A DNA stretch of 12,837 nt from an uncultured Leptotrichiaceae bacterium. GTDB lineage: Bacteria > Fusobacteriota > Fusobacteriia > Fusobacteriales > Leptotrichiaceae. A program made the translations under genes and the position numbers. The stretch spans positions 1 through 12,837 of the forward strand of contig CALHVR010000088.1 in the NCBI GenBank assembly GCA_938037005.1. Direction: 5' to 3'. Each line of letters opens with the position of its first letter. Within the stretch, counting starts at the first letter, position 1. This document shows, piece by piece, positions 1 through 7,085 of the stretch. Under the pieces are notes generated by a model that saw nothing but the letters and a program-made list of their open reading frames with translations, had not been told where the DNA came from and searched no databases.

Positions 1-96
1 TATTTGAATTAATAAATAAAAATCTTATAAAAAATAGTCAAAGAATATTGATTTTAATTTTAATATTTTTTGAAAAAAATTTAAAACAAAAAATAG

Positions 97-125
97 TTCA
101 AAAAATATCAAAAAAGTAGTAATAT
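97..125 (+). promoter_or_regulatory. candidate distal promoter upstream of the response regulator
   Basis: TTCAAA at 97-102 and TAATAT at 120-125 are 17 nt apart, which fits a sigma-70 type promoter. The -35 is a weak match. It is preceded by AAATAG, similar to the sequence before the strong TTGACA boxes elsewhere in the window. In DNA this A+T-rich such matches arise by chance, so it is only a candidate. Confidence 0.3.
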
Positions 126-137
126 AAGTGATTTTTA

Positions 138-167
138 TTAGAAAATTGTAAAAAAATATGATATAAT
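138..167 (+). promoter_or_regulatory. candidate extended -10 promoter for the two-component operon
   Basis: A consensus TATAAT at 162-167 is preceded by TG one base upstream (159-160), giving an extended -10. The best -35 with 18-nt spacing is TTAGAA (138-143), a poor match, as is typical when an extended -10 is present. Transcription would begin near 174 and leave a leader of about 90 nt before the response regulator. Confidence 0.5.
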
Positions 168-199
168 GAAACATATAAAAATTTAGATTGAACATAAAA

Positions 200-230
200 A
201 ATATATATGAATAAACAAACTATATATATT
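200..230 (+). repeat. AT-only inverted repeat in the leader of the two-component operon
   Basis: The arms AATATATAT (200-208) and ATATATATT (222-230) are perfectly complementary over 9 bp with a 13-nt spacer. They lie between the candidate promoter and the ribosome-binding site at 254-259. It could be a weak leader hairpin or a protein site, but alternating A/T runs make chance dyads common. Confidence 0.35.
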
Positions 231-262
231 ATAAATTTAAAAAAAGAAAGAGTGAGGAGAAT

Positions 263-937
263 ATGAAAGAAAGAATATTGATAATAGAAGATGATTCTAA
301 AATTTCAAGATTATTAGAGATTGAATTAAAATATGAAGGATTTGATCCTCATTTTGCTAAAGATGGTAAAGAAGGACTTAATATGGCGAAATATGGTAAT
401 TATGATTTAATATTATTAGATGTTATGTTACCAAAAATGAGTGGAATGGAAGTTTGTAAAAGAATAAGAGAAGATTCTCAAGTGCCAATAATTTTAGTAA
501 CTGCAAAGGATGATATAAATGATAAAATTGTTGGATTTGACTATGGAGCAGATGATTATTTAACAAAACCGTTTTCAACAGAAGAATTAGTTGCGAGAAT
601 GAAAGCGTTAATTAGAAGGACTAAAAAAGTATCTGATAATAAAGGAATATTTGAATATGAAGATTTAAAAATAAATTATCCAACTTATGAAGTATTTAGA
701 GGAAAAGATTTAATTCCATTATCAAAAAGGGAATTTGAATTATTAGATTTTTTAGTTATAAATAAAGGGATTGTTTTAACAAGAGATAAAATACTAGAAG
801 AAGTTTGGGGCTTTGATTATATTGGGAATGATAATATTTTAGATTTGTATATTAAATATTTAAGAGATAAAGTAGATAAACCTTATGAAAGAAAATTTAT
901 TAAAACAGTTAGAGGGATTGGTTTTATCTTCAAGTAG
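263..937 (+). CDS. OmpR/PhoB-family DNA-binding response regulator
   Basis: This is a cytoplasmic transcription factor of a two-component system, phosphorylated by the kinase encoded directly downstream. The N-terminal receiver domain (about residues 3-118) has the acidic pocket E9-D10-D11, the phospho-acceptor D53 in LLDVMLP, T80 and K102 (the TKPF motif). The C-terminal winged helix (about 129-224) has the family pattern LSKREFELL, an acidic recognition region, and the closing IKTVRGIGF wing. At 224 aa it is full length for the family. GAGGAG at 254-259 supports the ATG. Its winged helix resembles the ArlR/CovR type, but the target genes cannot be read from sequence. It is first in a likely operon with the kinase and glmM. 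Confidence 0.95.
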   Translation: MKERILIIEDDSKISRLLEIELKYEGFDPHFAKDGKEGLNMAKYGNYDLILLDVMLPKMSGMEVCKRIREDSQVPIILVTAKDDINDKIVGFDYGADDYLTKPFSTEELVARMKALIRRTKKVSDNKGIFEYEDLKINYPTYEVFRGKDLIPLSKREFELLDFLVINKGIVLTRDKILEEVWGFDYIGNDNILDLYIKYLRDKVDKPYERKFIKTVRGIGFIFK

Positions 938-946
938 GAGTAAAAA

Positions 947-2425
947 ATGAAAAAATTGAAATTGGAAGATAAAATATCAACATGGTATATCTCACTATTT
1001 TTAATTTTCATAATATTTTCTAATGTTAGTATATTTTATATTTTAAAAACACAAAATGATAAAGAGCAATTAGAAGCAAATATAGTAAAAACAAATGAAA
1101 TAAATGATTTCTTAAATAAAGTTACAATATTTTCGCAAAAATATAATAATTTTTCTTTAGAGTTTAATCCTAAAATAGAAGGTAAAAAAGTAACTTATTC
1201 AAAACCTTTTAATCCGGGAGAAGAAGGTTATTTATATTTATTGACTTACACAAATTCTAATTCGGAAAATAAAATTTTGTTAAATACAGTAACAACAATT
1301 GATAGTGATGAAAAAGAAAGTGATGATAAGTTATTAAATGATTTACAAAAATTAAAATTAGAAGCTAATAATTTGAAAAAAAGTAAGGTAATTGGACTAA
1401 GTTCAAGCTCTGATGAAACGGAGAGAAAATATAGTGTAATAAAAGTAGAAAGAGAAATTGCTAAAAGTAAATTTGAAGTTTATATTTTACGTGATATTAC
1501 ATCAGAAAATACATTGTTTTATAGATTGATGATAGTGAGTGGAATAGTTATTTTAGTAGGATTGTTAATAATTTATATTACTTCAAAATATTTAAGTAAA
1601 AGAGTATTAAAACCAATTAATGCAATTATAAATTCAGCGAAAGTAATAAATGCTAAAAATCTTAGTGAAAGAATACCGAATGCAAAAAGTGGAGATGAGC
1701 TTCAACGGTTAAGCGAAATATTAAATGAAATGTTACAAAGATTAGAAACATCGTTTTATAATCAATCAAAATTTGTATCAGATGCTTCACATGAATTGAG
1801 GACACCGTTGACAATAATAAAAGGATATGCAGAAATAATTAAAAAAAGAAAACTTACAAATCCTGAAATTTTTGAAGAATCAATTGATTCAATTATAAAT
1901 GAAGTTAATAATATGCTAACTTTAATAGAAAGATTATTATTTTTAGCTCGTGGAGAAAGAAATAAAATAAATTCAGCATTTAGAAAAGTTCAAATTAATG
2001 ATATGATTGAACAAATTTATATGGAAGCAAAAATTTCAAATAAAAATCATAATTATAAAATAGTTCAAAATGATGAGTATGTTTTAAAAATAGATGAAAC
2101 ATTATTGAAACAAGCTATAAGGACAATACTTGAAAATTCTATGAAATATTCAGAAAAAGGAAGCACTATTTATATAGGGTCAACTATTATGAAAAAAGAG
2201 GCAGTTATAACAATTAGAGATGAAGGAATTGGAATTTCAGAAGAAGATCAGGAAAGAGTGTTTGAAAGATTTTATAGAATTGATGAATCAAGAACTAAAT
2301 CTACTGGTGGTACAGGGTTAGGATTAGCTATTGTTAGTAGAATAATAGGAATACATAGTGGTAGAATAAATATGAAATCACAATTAAATGTAGGAACGGA
2401 AATACAATTAATTTTACCAGTTTAA
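947..2425 (+). CDS. membrane sensor histidine kinase (HisKA/HATPase_c), partner of the upstream response regulator
   Basis: This is a transmembrane sensor that autophosphorylates on histidine and passes phosphate to the response regulator 9 nt upstream. Its ribosome-binding site overlaps that gene's stop codon. In order: TM1 (about 12-34), an extracytoplasmic sensor of about 155 residues (36-192), TM2 (about 193-213), HAMP (about 212-265), HisKA with the phospho-acceptor H282 in ASHELRTPL, and the ATPase with N397 (LENSMKYS), the G1 box DEGIGI (425-430), the F box FERFYR and the G2 box GTGLGL (455-460). All catalytic motifs are intact. The layout is like ArlS-type kinases. I do not recognise the sensor fold, which is rich in Lys, Asp, Asn and Ser; its ligand is unknown. 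Confidence 0.94.
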   Translation: MKKLKLEDKISTWYISLFLIFIIFSNVSIFYILKTQNDKEQLEANIVKTNEINDFLNKVTIFSQKYNNFSLEFNPKIEGKKVTYSKPFNPGEEGYLYLLTYTNSNSENKILLNTVTTIDSDEKESDDKLLNDLQKLKLEANNLKKSKVIGLSSSSDETERKYSVIKVEREIAKSKFEVYILRDITSENTLFYRLMIVSGIVILVGLLIIYITSKYLSKRVLKPINAIINSAKVINAKNLSERIPNAKSGDELQRLSEILNEMLQRLETSFYNQSKFVSDASHELRTPLTIIKGYAEIIKKRKLTNPEIFEESIDSIINEVNNMLTLIERLLFLARGERNKINSAFRKVQINDMIEQIYMEAKISNKNHNYKIVQNDEYVLKIDETLLKQAIRTILENSMKYSEKGSTIYIGSTIMKKEAVITIRDEGIGISEEDQERVFERFYRIDESRTKSTGGTGLGLAIVSRIIGIHSGRINMKSQLNVGTEIQLILPV

Positions 2426-2438
2426 AAAAGGAGAGAAA

Positions 2439-3800
2439 ATGGCTAGAAAATATTTTGGAACTGATGGGATGAGAGGAGAAGCTAACAAAGATTTGACGAT
2501 AGACTTAGTTACAAAATTAGGGTTAGCTTTAGGATATTACTTGAAAAAAAATAAAAAGGGGAAAAATAAACCTAAAATAATATTAGGAACAGATACTAGA
2601 ATCTCGGGTTATATGATAAGATCGGCATTGAGTACAGGATTGAACTCTATGGGAGTTCATATTGATTTTGTTGGAGTTTTACCAACACCGGGGGTTTGTT
2701 ATTTAACAAGAAAATTAAAAGCAGATGCAGGGATTATGATTTCTGCTTCACATAATCCAGTTAAAGATAATGGAATAAAAATATTTAGTCAAAATGGGTA
2801 TAAATTACCAGATTCTGTTGAGGAAGAATTAGAAGCCCTAATGGAAAAAACGGATGAACTTATACAGTATCAAATGCCAGGAGATGATTTGGGGAGATTT
2901 ACTTATATTGAAGATGATATGAGAATTTATTTGGATTTTTTAAGTTCAACAGTAAAAAGAGATTTTAAAGGTTTGAAAATAGTTATAGATGCTGCAAATG
3001 GAGCAGCATATAGAGTAGCTTCAAAAATTTATCAAAGACTTGGTGCAGAAATAATTGTAATAAACAATATTCCAAATGGTAAAAATATAAATGTAAACTG
3101 TGGATCAACACATCCGGAATTATTACAAGAAATAGTTAAAGTTTATAATGCTGATTTAGGATTAGCTTTTGACGGTGATGCAGATAGATTGATTGCCGTT
3201 GATCATACTGGGAAAATTGTAGATGGTGATTTAATTATTGCCATAATTGCAGGGTATTTACACAAAAAAGGATTACTTAATGATAATAAAGTTGTAACAA
3301 CTGTTTTGAGTAATATGGGATTTGAAAAATATTTGGATCAACAAGGTATTGGACTTATAAGAGCAAATGTTGGAGATAGATATGTTCTTGAAAAAATGAA
3401 AGAGTTTGGACTTAATATTGGTGGAGAGCAATCTGGACATATATTAATGTTAGATTATAATACTACTGGAGATGGAGTTTTATCTTCGATTCAATTAGTG
3501 AATGCAATGTTAGAAAGTGGAAAAACTTTATATGAATTAGTTGATGAAATTAAGCTTTGGCCACAAAAATCTCAAAATATTATAGTTTCTAAAGAGAAAA
3601 AAGTAACTTGGGAAAGTAATGTTGAATTATCAACTTTCATTAAAGCAAAAGAAAAAGAGATTGAAGGAAAAGGAAGAATATTGGTAAGGGCCTCTGGGAC
3701 AGAATCTTTAATAAGAGTAATGGTAGAAGCTGAAACTCAAGAAATTGTAGATAAATTTGTAAAAGAGTTAGCAAATAAAGTTGAAGAATTGTTAGGTTAA
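2439..3800 (+). CDS. glmM: phosphoglucosamine mutase
   Basis: GlmM interconverts glucosamine-6-phosphate and glucosamine-1-phosphate in the cytoplasm, feeding UDP-GlcNAc for peptidoglycan and surface glycans. The 453-aa protein has the four signatures of the alpha-D-phosphohexomutase family: the N-terminal KYFGTDGMRGE; the active-site serine loop ISASHNP, whose Ser104 is the predicted phosphoserine; the Mg-binding DGDADR (245-250); the sugar-binding GGEQSGH (328-334); and the phosphate-binding RASGTES (417-423). GEQSGH with the short N-terminal signature favours GlmM over phosphomannomutase or phosphoglucomutase. AAGGAG (2428-2433) lies 5 nt before the ATG. It follows the kinase by 13 nt, so it is probably co-transcribed with the two-component system; a terminator follows. 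Confidence 0.96.
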   Translation: MARKYFGTDGMRGEANKDLTIDLVTKLGLALGYYLKKNKKGKNKPKIILGTDTRISGYMIRSALSTGLNSMGVHIDFVGVLPTPGVCYLTRKLKADAGIMISASHNPVKDNGIKIFSQNGYKLPDSVEEELEALMEKTDELIQYQMPGDDLGRFTYIEDDMRIYLDFLSSTVKRDFKGLKIVIDAANGAAYRVASKIYQRLGAEIIVINNIPNGKNINVNCGSTHPELLQEIVKVYNADLGLAFDGDADRLIAVDHTGKIVDGDLIIAIIAGYLHKKGLLNDNKVVTTVLSNMGFEKYLDQQGIGLIRANVGDRYVLEKMKEFGLNIGGEQSGHILMLDYNTTGDGVLSSIQLVNAMLESGKTLYELVDEIKLWPQKSQNIIVSKEKKVTWESNVELSTFIKAKEKEIEGKGRILVRASGTESLIRVMVEAETQEIVDKFVKELANKVEELLG

Positions 3801-3811
3801 TATAAATTTAA

Positions 3812-3841
3812 AAAGCTAGTATATAAAGGTATACTAGTTTT
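3812..3841 (+). terminator. Rho-independent terminator after glmM
   Basis: CTAGTATA (3816-3823) and TATACTAG (3830-3837) form a perfect 8-bp stem around a 6-nt loop. It is extended by one G-T wobble and three A-T pairs to 3812-3841, and a T-rich stretch follows. A-rich sequence upstream means that it could also terminate minus-strand transcription. It separates the TCS-glmM transcript from uppP. Confidence 0.85.
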
Positions 3842-3876
3842 CTATTTAAAAATATAATGATTAAATTAAAGTGATT

Positions 3877-3882
3877 GGAGAG
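3877..3882 (+). promoter_or_regulatory. ribosome-binding site that sets the uppP start
   Basis: GGAGAG lies 3 nt before the ATG at 3886. The upstream in-frame GTG at 3871 would begin before this site and has no Shine-Dalgarno sequence of its own. The resulting N-terminus, MFLSIIKVFILSLVEGLTEF, matches the usual beginning of the family. Confidence 0.75.
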
Positions 3883-3885
3883 AAT

Positions 3886-4710
3886 ATGTTTTTAAGTATC
3901 ATAAAAGTATTTATACTTAGTTTAGTTGAAGGACTAACAGAATTTGTACCAGTAAGTAGTACAGGACATATGATAATAGTAGATAATTTTTTAAAATTAT
4001 CCAATAATAAGGAGTTTGTATCAGCATTTCAAATAATTATACAATTAGGAGCAATTTTATCAGTTGTAGTTTATTACTGGAAAAGAATTTTTCCTTTTAG
4101 TAAAGGGAATAGTAAAGAAAAAATGATGGAAATAATACAAATGTGGATAAAGATAGTTATAGCAGTACTTCCAGCTATTGTCTTAGGACTTTTGTTGGAC
4201 GACATAATAGAAACAAAATTTTTTAATCCATTAACTGTATCAATAATGCTAGTTTTTTATGGAATTATTCTTGTATGGCTTGAAAGTAAAAATAAAAAAA
4301 TAGAAAAATATAAAAAAATAAAGGATGTCCCGGTAAAAGTAGCGTTGGGAGTAGGATTTTTTCAATGTTTGGCGATGATTCCGGGGACTTCAAGGTCAGC
4401 TGCAACAATAATAGGAGGAGTATTATTAGGACTTAATAGAGTTTTAGCAACAGAATTTTCATTTTTTTTAGCAATTCCAACAATGATTGGAGCTTCATTA
4501 TTAAAAATTGTAAAAATGGGAAATGATTTGATGTTAAATGAATGGTTTTTAATAGGGCTAGGCTTTGTATTGTCGTTCATAATTGCGTATTTAGTAATAA
4601 AAGTGTTTATGAATTATATTAAAAAACATGATTTTAAAATATTTGGTTATTATAGAATAATTTTAGGAATAATTATGATAATTTTATACTTTGTGGGGGT
4701 AGTAAAATAA
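3886..4710 (+). CDS. uppP: undecaprenyl-diphosphatase (BacA/UppP family)
   Basis: This integral membrane phosphatase converts undecaprenyl diphosphate to undecaprenyl phosphate, recycling the lipid carrier for peptidoglycan and surface polysaccharide synthesis; the family also confers bacitracin tolerance. Both signature motifs are present: EGLTEFVPVSSTGH (15-28, with E15, E19, S25 and H28) and PGTSRSAAT (166-174, with R170). The rest is a series of hydrophobic helices, including segments near 48-63, 89-105, 114-132, 148-166, 191-206, 221-242 and 254-274. At 274 aa it is full length. The ATG at 3886 is chosen over the GTG at 3871 because of the ribosome-binding site. The stop is 3 nt from the next gene, so translation is probably coupled. 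Confidence 0.95.
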   Translation: MFLSIIKVFILSLVEGLTEFVPVSSTGHMIIVDNFLKLSNNKEFVSAFQIIIQLGAILSVVVYYWKRIFPFSKGNSKEKMMEIIQMWIKIVIAVLPAIVLGLLLDDIIETKFFNPLTVSIMLVFYGIILVWLESKNKKIEKYKKIKDVPVKVALGVGFFQCLAMIPGTSRSAATIIGGVLLGLNRVLATEFSFFLAIPTMIGASLLKIVKMGNDLMLNEWFLIGLGFVLSFIIAYLVIKVFMNYIKKHDFKIFGYYRIILGIIMIILYFVGVVK

Positions 4711-4713
4711 TAA

Positions 4714-6174
4714 ATGATAAAAATAAATATTGATATAAATAGAAATAAGTTGGAAGAATTTGTAAGAGTTTTATTACCAGAATATTACAGTATTTTAAAT
4801 GAAAAAGATGAAAGAGAAAATGACATTGAAATAGAAGTGATTGAAACAGAAAAAGAGATAAAAATTGAAACAAAATTATTAAATTTACAAATGGGAAGAA
4901 TAGAAAAAGTTGTAAGAAGCCATTATAAAAAGGTAAATGAAGAATATTTTGATCAAGCTGAAGTAATGGTAAAAACATCGCTTTTGAAATTATTTGAAAA
5001 AACGGAAGATTATATGTGGGGGGCATTAATAGGGGTAAGACCAACAAAAATTGTAAGACGATTTTTAAATATGGGGATTAGTTATGATGAAATTGAAAAT
5101 ATTTTGGAAAAAATATATTTTGTATCGTCAAAAAAAATAAAACTTTTAATTGATATAGTGAAAAGACAAGAACAATATTTAGATAAAGAAACAATAGGAA
5201 TTTATATAGGGGTAGCGTTTTGTCCAACAAAATGTTCGTATTGTTCTTTTCCAGCTTATTTGTTAAGAGGAAAGTATAAAGAACGATATGGAGAATACAT
5301 TGATTCATTGTATAGAGAAATAAAGGAAATTGGGGAATTGACGAAAGAATTGGGGTTGAAAATAAATACAATATATATAGGTGGAGGGACGCCGTCAATT
5401 TTAACAAGTGAGGAAATAGAAAAATTATTAGATAATATATTAGAGAATTATGATTTATCGAATTTAAAAGAGTTTATATTTGAAGCAGGAAGAATCGACA
5501 CATTGGATCGAGAAAAAATGAGAATTTTAAAGGAAAAAGGGATAAATAAAATTAGTATAAATCCGCAAAGCTTTAATGAAAGGACGCTAAAACTGGTAAA
5601 TCGTTATCATAATCAAGAGCAATTTGATTTGGTATATAATTTGGCAAAAGAATTCGGACTTGATATAAATATGGATTTGATTTTAGGGCTTCCAAGAGAA
5701 ACGACAGAAGATGTAATTTATACGATGAATAAAATTAGTGAGTATGATATGGAAAATCTAACAATACATAATTTAGCAATAAAAACTGCAAGTAAGTTAA
5801 ATAAAGAAAATTATAGACATAAAGATGTACTTGATTTTGAGAAAATTTACAATAAAATAGATGAAGTAGTTGAAAATAAAGGGCTTAAGCCATATTATAT
5901 GTATAGACAGAAAAATAGTTTTCAATGGGGAGAAAATCTTGGATATTCATTAAAAAATAAAGATTCTATTTATAATATTGAAATGATTGAGGAGAATAAA
6001 ACGATAATTGGAATAGGTGCTGGAGCAGTTACAAAATTAATTTGGAAGGATAAGGAAAAAGATAAGGATAATATAAAAAGACTTATAAATCCTAAAGATC
6101 CATTAGTTTGGATTGATGAATTATCGGAAAGATTGGAAAATAAAAAAGTAGAATTGAGAAAAATGTACGAATAA
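4714..6174 (+). CDS. hemZ: HemZ-like radical SAM protein (coproporphyrinogen III dehydrogenase family)
   Basis: This is an oxygen-independent radical SAM protein of the HemN/HemZ/HemW group, cytoplasmic, binding a [4Fe-4S] cluster and S-adenosylmethionine. The cluster motif is C170-x3-C174-x2-C177 (FCPTKCSYCSF), followed by the SAM-binding YIGGGTPS (221-228). Before the radical SAM core is an N-terminal domain of about 160 residues containing WGALIGVRPTK (102-112), and near the C-terminus is YYMYRQKN. Both are features of HemZ rather than HemN or HemW. The length of 486 aa is near the roughly 500 of Bacillus HemZ. The start has only a weak GGGGG (4695-4699) 14 nt upstream, consistent with coupling to uppP. 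Whether the substrate is coproporphyrinogen is inferred from family; no other haem gene is in the window. Confidence 0.85.
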   Translation: MIKINIDINRNKLEEFVRVLLPEYYSILNEKDERENDIEIEVIETEKEIKIETKLLNLQMGRIEKVVRSHYKKVNEEYFDQAEVMVKTSLLKLFEKTEDYMWGALIGVRPTKIVRRFLNMGISYDEIENILEKIYFVSSKKIKLLIDIVKRQEQYLDKETIGIYIGVAFCPTKCSYCSFPAYLLRGKYKERYGEYIDSLYREIKEIGELTKELGLKINTIYIGGGTPSILTSEEIEKLLDNILENYDLSNLKEFIFEAGRIDTLDREKMRILKEKGINKISINPQSFNERTLKLVNRYHNQEQFDLVYNLAKEFGLDINMDLILGLPRETTEDVIYTMNKISEYDMENLTIHNLAIKTASKLNKENYRHKDVLDFEKIYNKIDEVVENKGLKPYYMYRQKNSFQWGENLGYSLKNKDSIYNIEMIEENKTIIGIGAGAVTKLIWKDKEKDKDNIKRLINPKDPLVWIDELSERLENKKVELRKMYE

Positions 6175-6234
6175 AATGGTAATGAATGAAATTTGTTAAT
6201 ATGGTTTTAAAGATAAAAAAGGGAGAGGGTTAAA

Positions 6235-6816
6235 ATGAAAATAAAATATGTGTTAATTTTTGTGATCTTATTAGTTTTAGGGAATTTTGCAAGATTATTT
6301 GTAGAAGATAAAACGATGAAAGATGTAGAAATAAATGAGGAAGTAAGTTATGATAAAAATGAAGCAAAAAAAGAATCGGATTTATCAAAAACTAAAGAAA
6401 AATTTGATATAAATTTAATAAGTTATGAAGAATTATTAAAATTGGGGTTTAATAAGTCAAAAGCAACAAAAATAATAGAATATAGAGATGAAGTTGGAGT
6501 GATTGAAAATATTTTAGATTTGAAAAATGTGAATAAATTTGGCGAAAGTGGATTGAAACAAGTAAAAAAATATTTGATTGTTGATAATGAAAAAATAAAA
6601 GATCCTGAAAAAAATTACGGTAAAGTAATAAAAAAATTTAATATAAATAATTTAGATGAAGATGGATTGAAAAAAATAGGATTTACAAAAAAGGAAATAA
6701 AAATATTAATAATAGAAATAAATAAAAATAAAATAAGATCAAATGTGGAGCTTGAAAAAATTATAGGGAAAGAGCGTTATATCCAACTTGAAAAAAGAAT
6801 AAAATTTATAGATTAA
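6235..6816 (+). CDS. membrane-anchored protein with two ComEA-like helix-hairpin-helix repeats
   Basis: This 193-aa protein has an N-terminal hydrophobic segment (5-19) after two lysines, which looks like a signal anchor or signal peptide with no obvious cleavage site. A charged linker (about 24-56) follows, then two related units at 57-114 and 134-191. Each begins F-(D/N)-I-N and contains an LKKxGF-x-K type motif, as in the ComEA helix-hairpin-helix pattern (IN.A..eeL..l.GIg..kA..Ii.yR...G). The first unit keeps KATKIIEYRDEVG; the second is more degenerate. The canonical GIG hairpin turn is replaced by GFNK or GFTK. ComEA proteins bind incoming DNA outside the membrane, but the missing turn makes DNA binding uncertain. 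GGGAGAGGG (6221-6229) supports the ATG. A strong terminator follows. Confidence 0.75.
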   Translation: MKIKYVLIFVILLVLGNFARLFVEDKTMKDVEINEEVSYDKNEAKKESDLSKTKEKFDINLISYEELLKLGFNKSKATKIIEYRDEVGVIENILDLKNVNKFGESGLKQVKKYLIVDNEKIKDPEKNYGKVIKKFNINNLDEDGLKKIGFTKKEIKILIIEINKNKIRSNVELEKIIGKERYIQLEKRIKFID

Positions 6817-6820
6817 AGAG

Positions 6821-6851
6821 AAAAACCGGATTTATATTCGGTTTTTTTTTT
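6821..6851 (+). terminator. strong Rho-independent terminator after the HhH-repeat gene
   Basis: AAAAACCGGA (6821-6830) pairs with TTCGGTTTTT (6837-6846) around a 6-nt TTTATA loop, with one G-T wobble, and an uninterrupted T run continues to 6851. It begins 4 nt after the stop codon and isolates the heat-shock operon from upstream transcription. Confidence 0.93.
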
Positions 6852-6892
6852 GAAGATAAATAGCTTTTAAAAGTAAATATTTTTTATGAATG

Positions 6893-6980
6893 TATAATTT
6901 TAAATTATAATCTTACGCAAAAATAATTTTATAAATTATAAAATAAAGTGTTCTATTTTGAATTTTAATTTAAAATAGAA
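6893..6980. repeat. three consecutive AT-rich palindromes upstream of the hrcA promoter
   Basis: TATAATTT and AAATTATA (6893-6900 and 6902-6909) form a perfect dyad around one base. ATTTTATA and TATAAAAT (6926-6933 and 6937-6944) form a second with a 3-nt spacer. TTCTATTTT and AAAATAGAA (6951-6959 and 6972-6980) form a third whose complementarity continues inward through one G-T pair almost to the centre. They fill most of the gap between the terminator at 6851 and the -35 at 6999. Their function is unknown, and AT bias favours chance dyads. Confidence 0.5.
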
Positions 6981-6998
6981 AAATGATTAAAAAAATAG

Positions 6999-7027
6999 TT
7001 GACAAGTTTTTTAAAATGTAGTATATT
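6999..7027 (+). promoter_or_regulatory. sigma-70 type promoter of the hrcA-grpE-dnaK operon
   Basis: A consensus TTGACA at 6999-7004 and TATATT at 7022-7027 are separated by exactly 17 nt. Transcription would start near 7034, just upstream of the CIRCE element. The -35 is preceded by AAAAATAG, a context repeated at the promoter on the right edge of the window. This is the usual vegetative-promoter-plus-CIRCE arrangement, with no sign of a sigma-32 type promoter. Confidence 0.92.
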
Positions 7028-7037
7028 TATCTTGTAG

Positions 7038-7064
7038 TTAGCAATCGTAGTTGATGAGTGCTAA
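7038..7064 (+). promoter_or_regulatory. CIRCE operator, binding site of HrcA
   Basis: TTAGCAATC (7038-7046), a 9-nt spacer and GAGTGCTAA (7056-7064) match the CIRCE consensus TTAGCACTC-N9-GAGTGCTAA except for one base in the left arm (A instead of C at 7044). It lies immediately after the predicted transcription start and before the hrcA ribosome-binding site. HrcA bound here should block the operon at normal temperature and thereby control its own gene. Confidence 0.96.
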
Positions 7065-7070
7065 TAACAA

Positions 7071-7077
7071 AGGAAGG
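7071..7077 (+). promoter_or_regulatory. ribosome-binding site that sets the hrcA start
   Basis: AGGAAGG lies 8 nt before the ATG at 7086. The in-frame GTG at 7077 overlaps this site and so cannot be served by it. Confidence 0.8.
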
Positions 7078-7085
7078 TGTCAGAA

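Noticed and set aside
1..262. A small gene or gene remnant at the left edge
   Set aside because: The stretch has frequent stops in all frames, no ribosome-binding site with a frame behind it, and reads as non-coding leader.
3853..3858. TATAAT upstream of uppP as a promoter -10
   Set aside because: No acceptable -35 lies 16-18 nt upstream; that position falls within the terminator stem. A promoter is likely somewhere here, but this match alone is not enough.
4362..4580. Minus-strand reading frame of 72 codons inside uppP
   Set aside because: It lies antisense to a gene with clear catalytic motifs. Its product has no recognisable motif, and no ribosome-binding site supports it.
4673..5407. 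Two minus-strand reading frames (4673-5047 and 5078-5407) over uppP/hemZ
   Set aside because: Their products are Leu/Phe/Ile-rich sequences, which is what A-rich coding strands give when read backwards. The sense frame is a conserved HemZ-like protein.
7077..7085. GTG at 7077 as the hrcA start
   Set aside because: It overlaps the Shine-Dalgarno sequence AGGAAGG, while the ATG at 7086 is correctly spaced from it.
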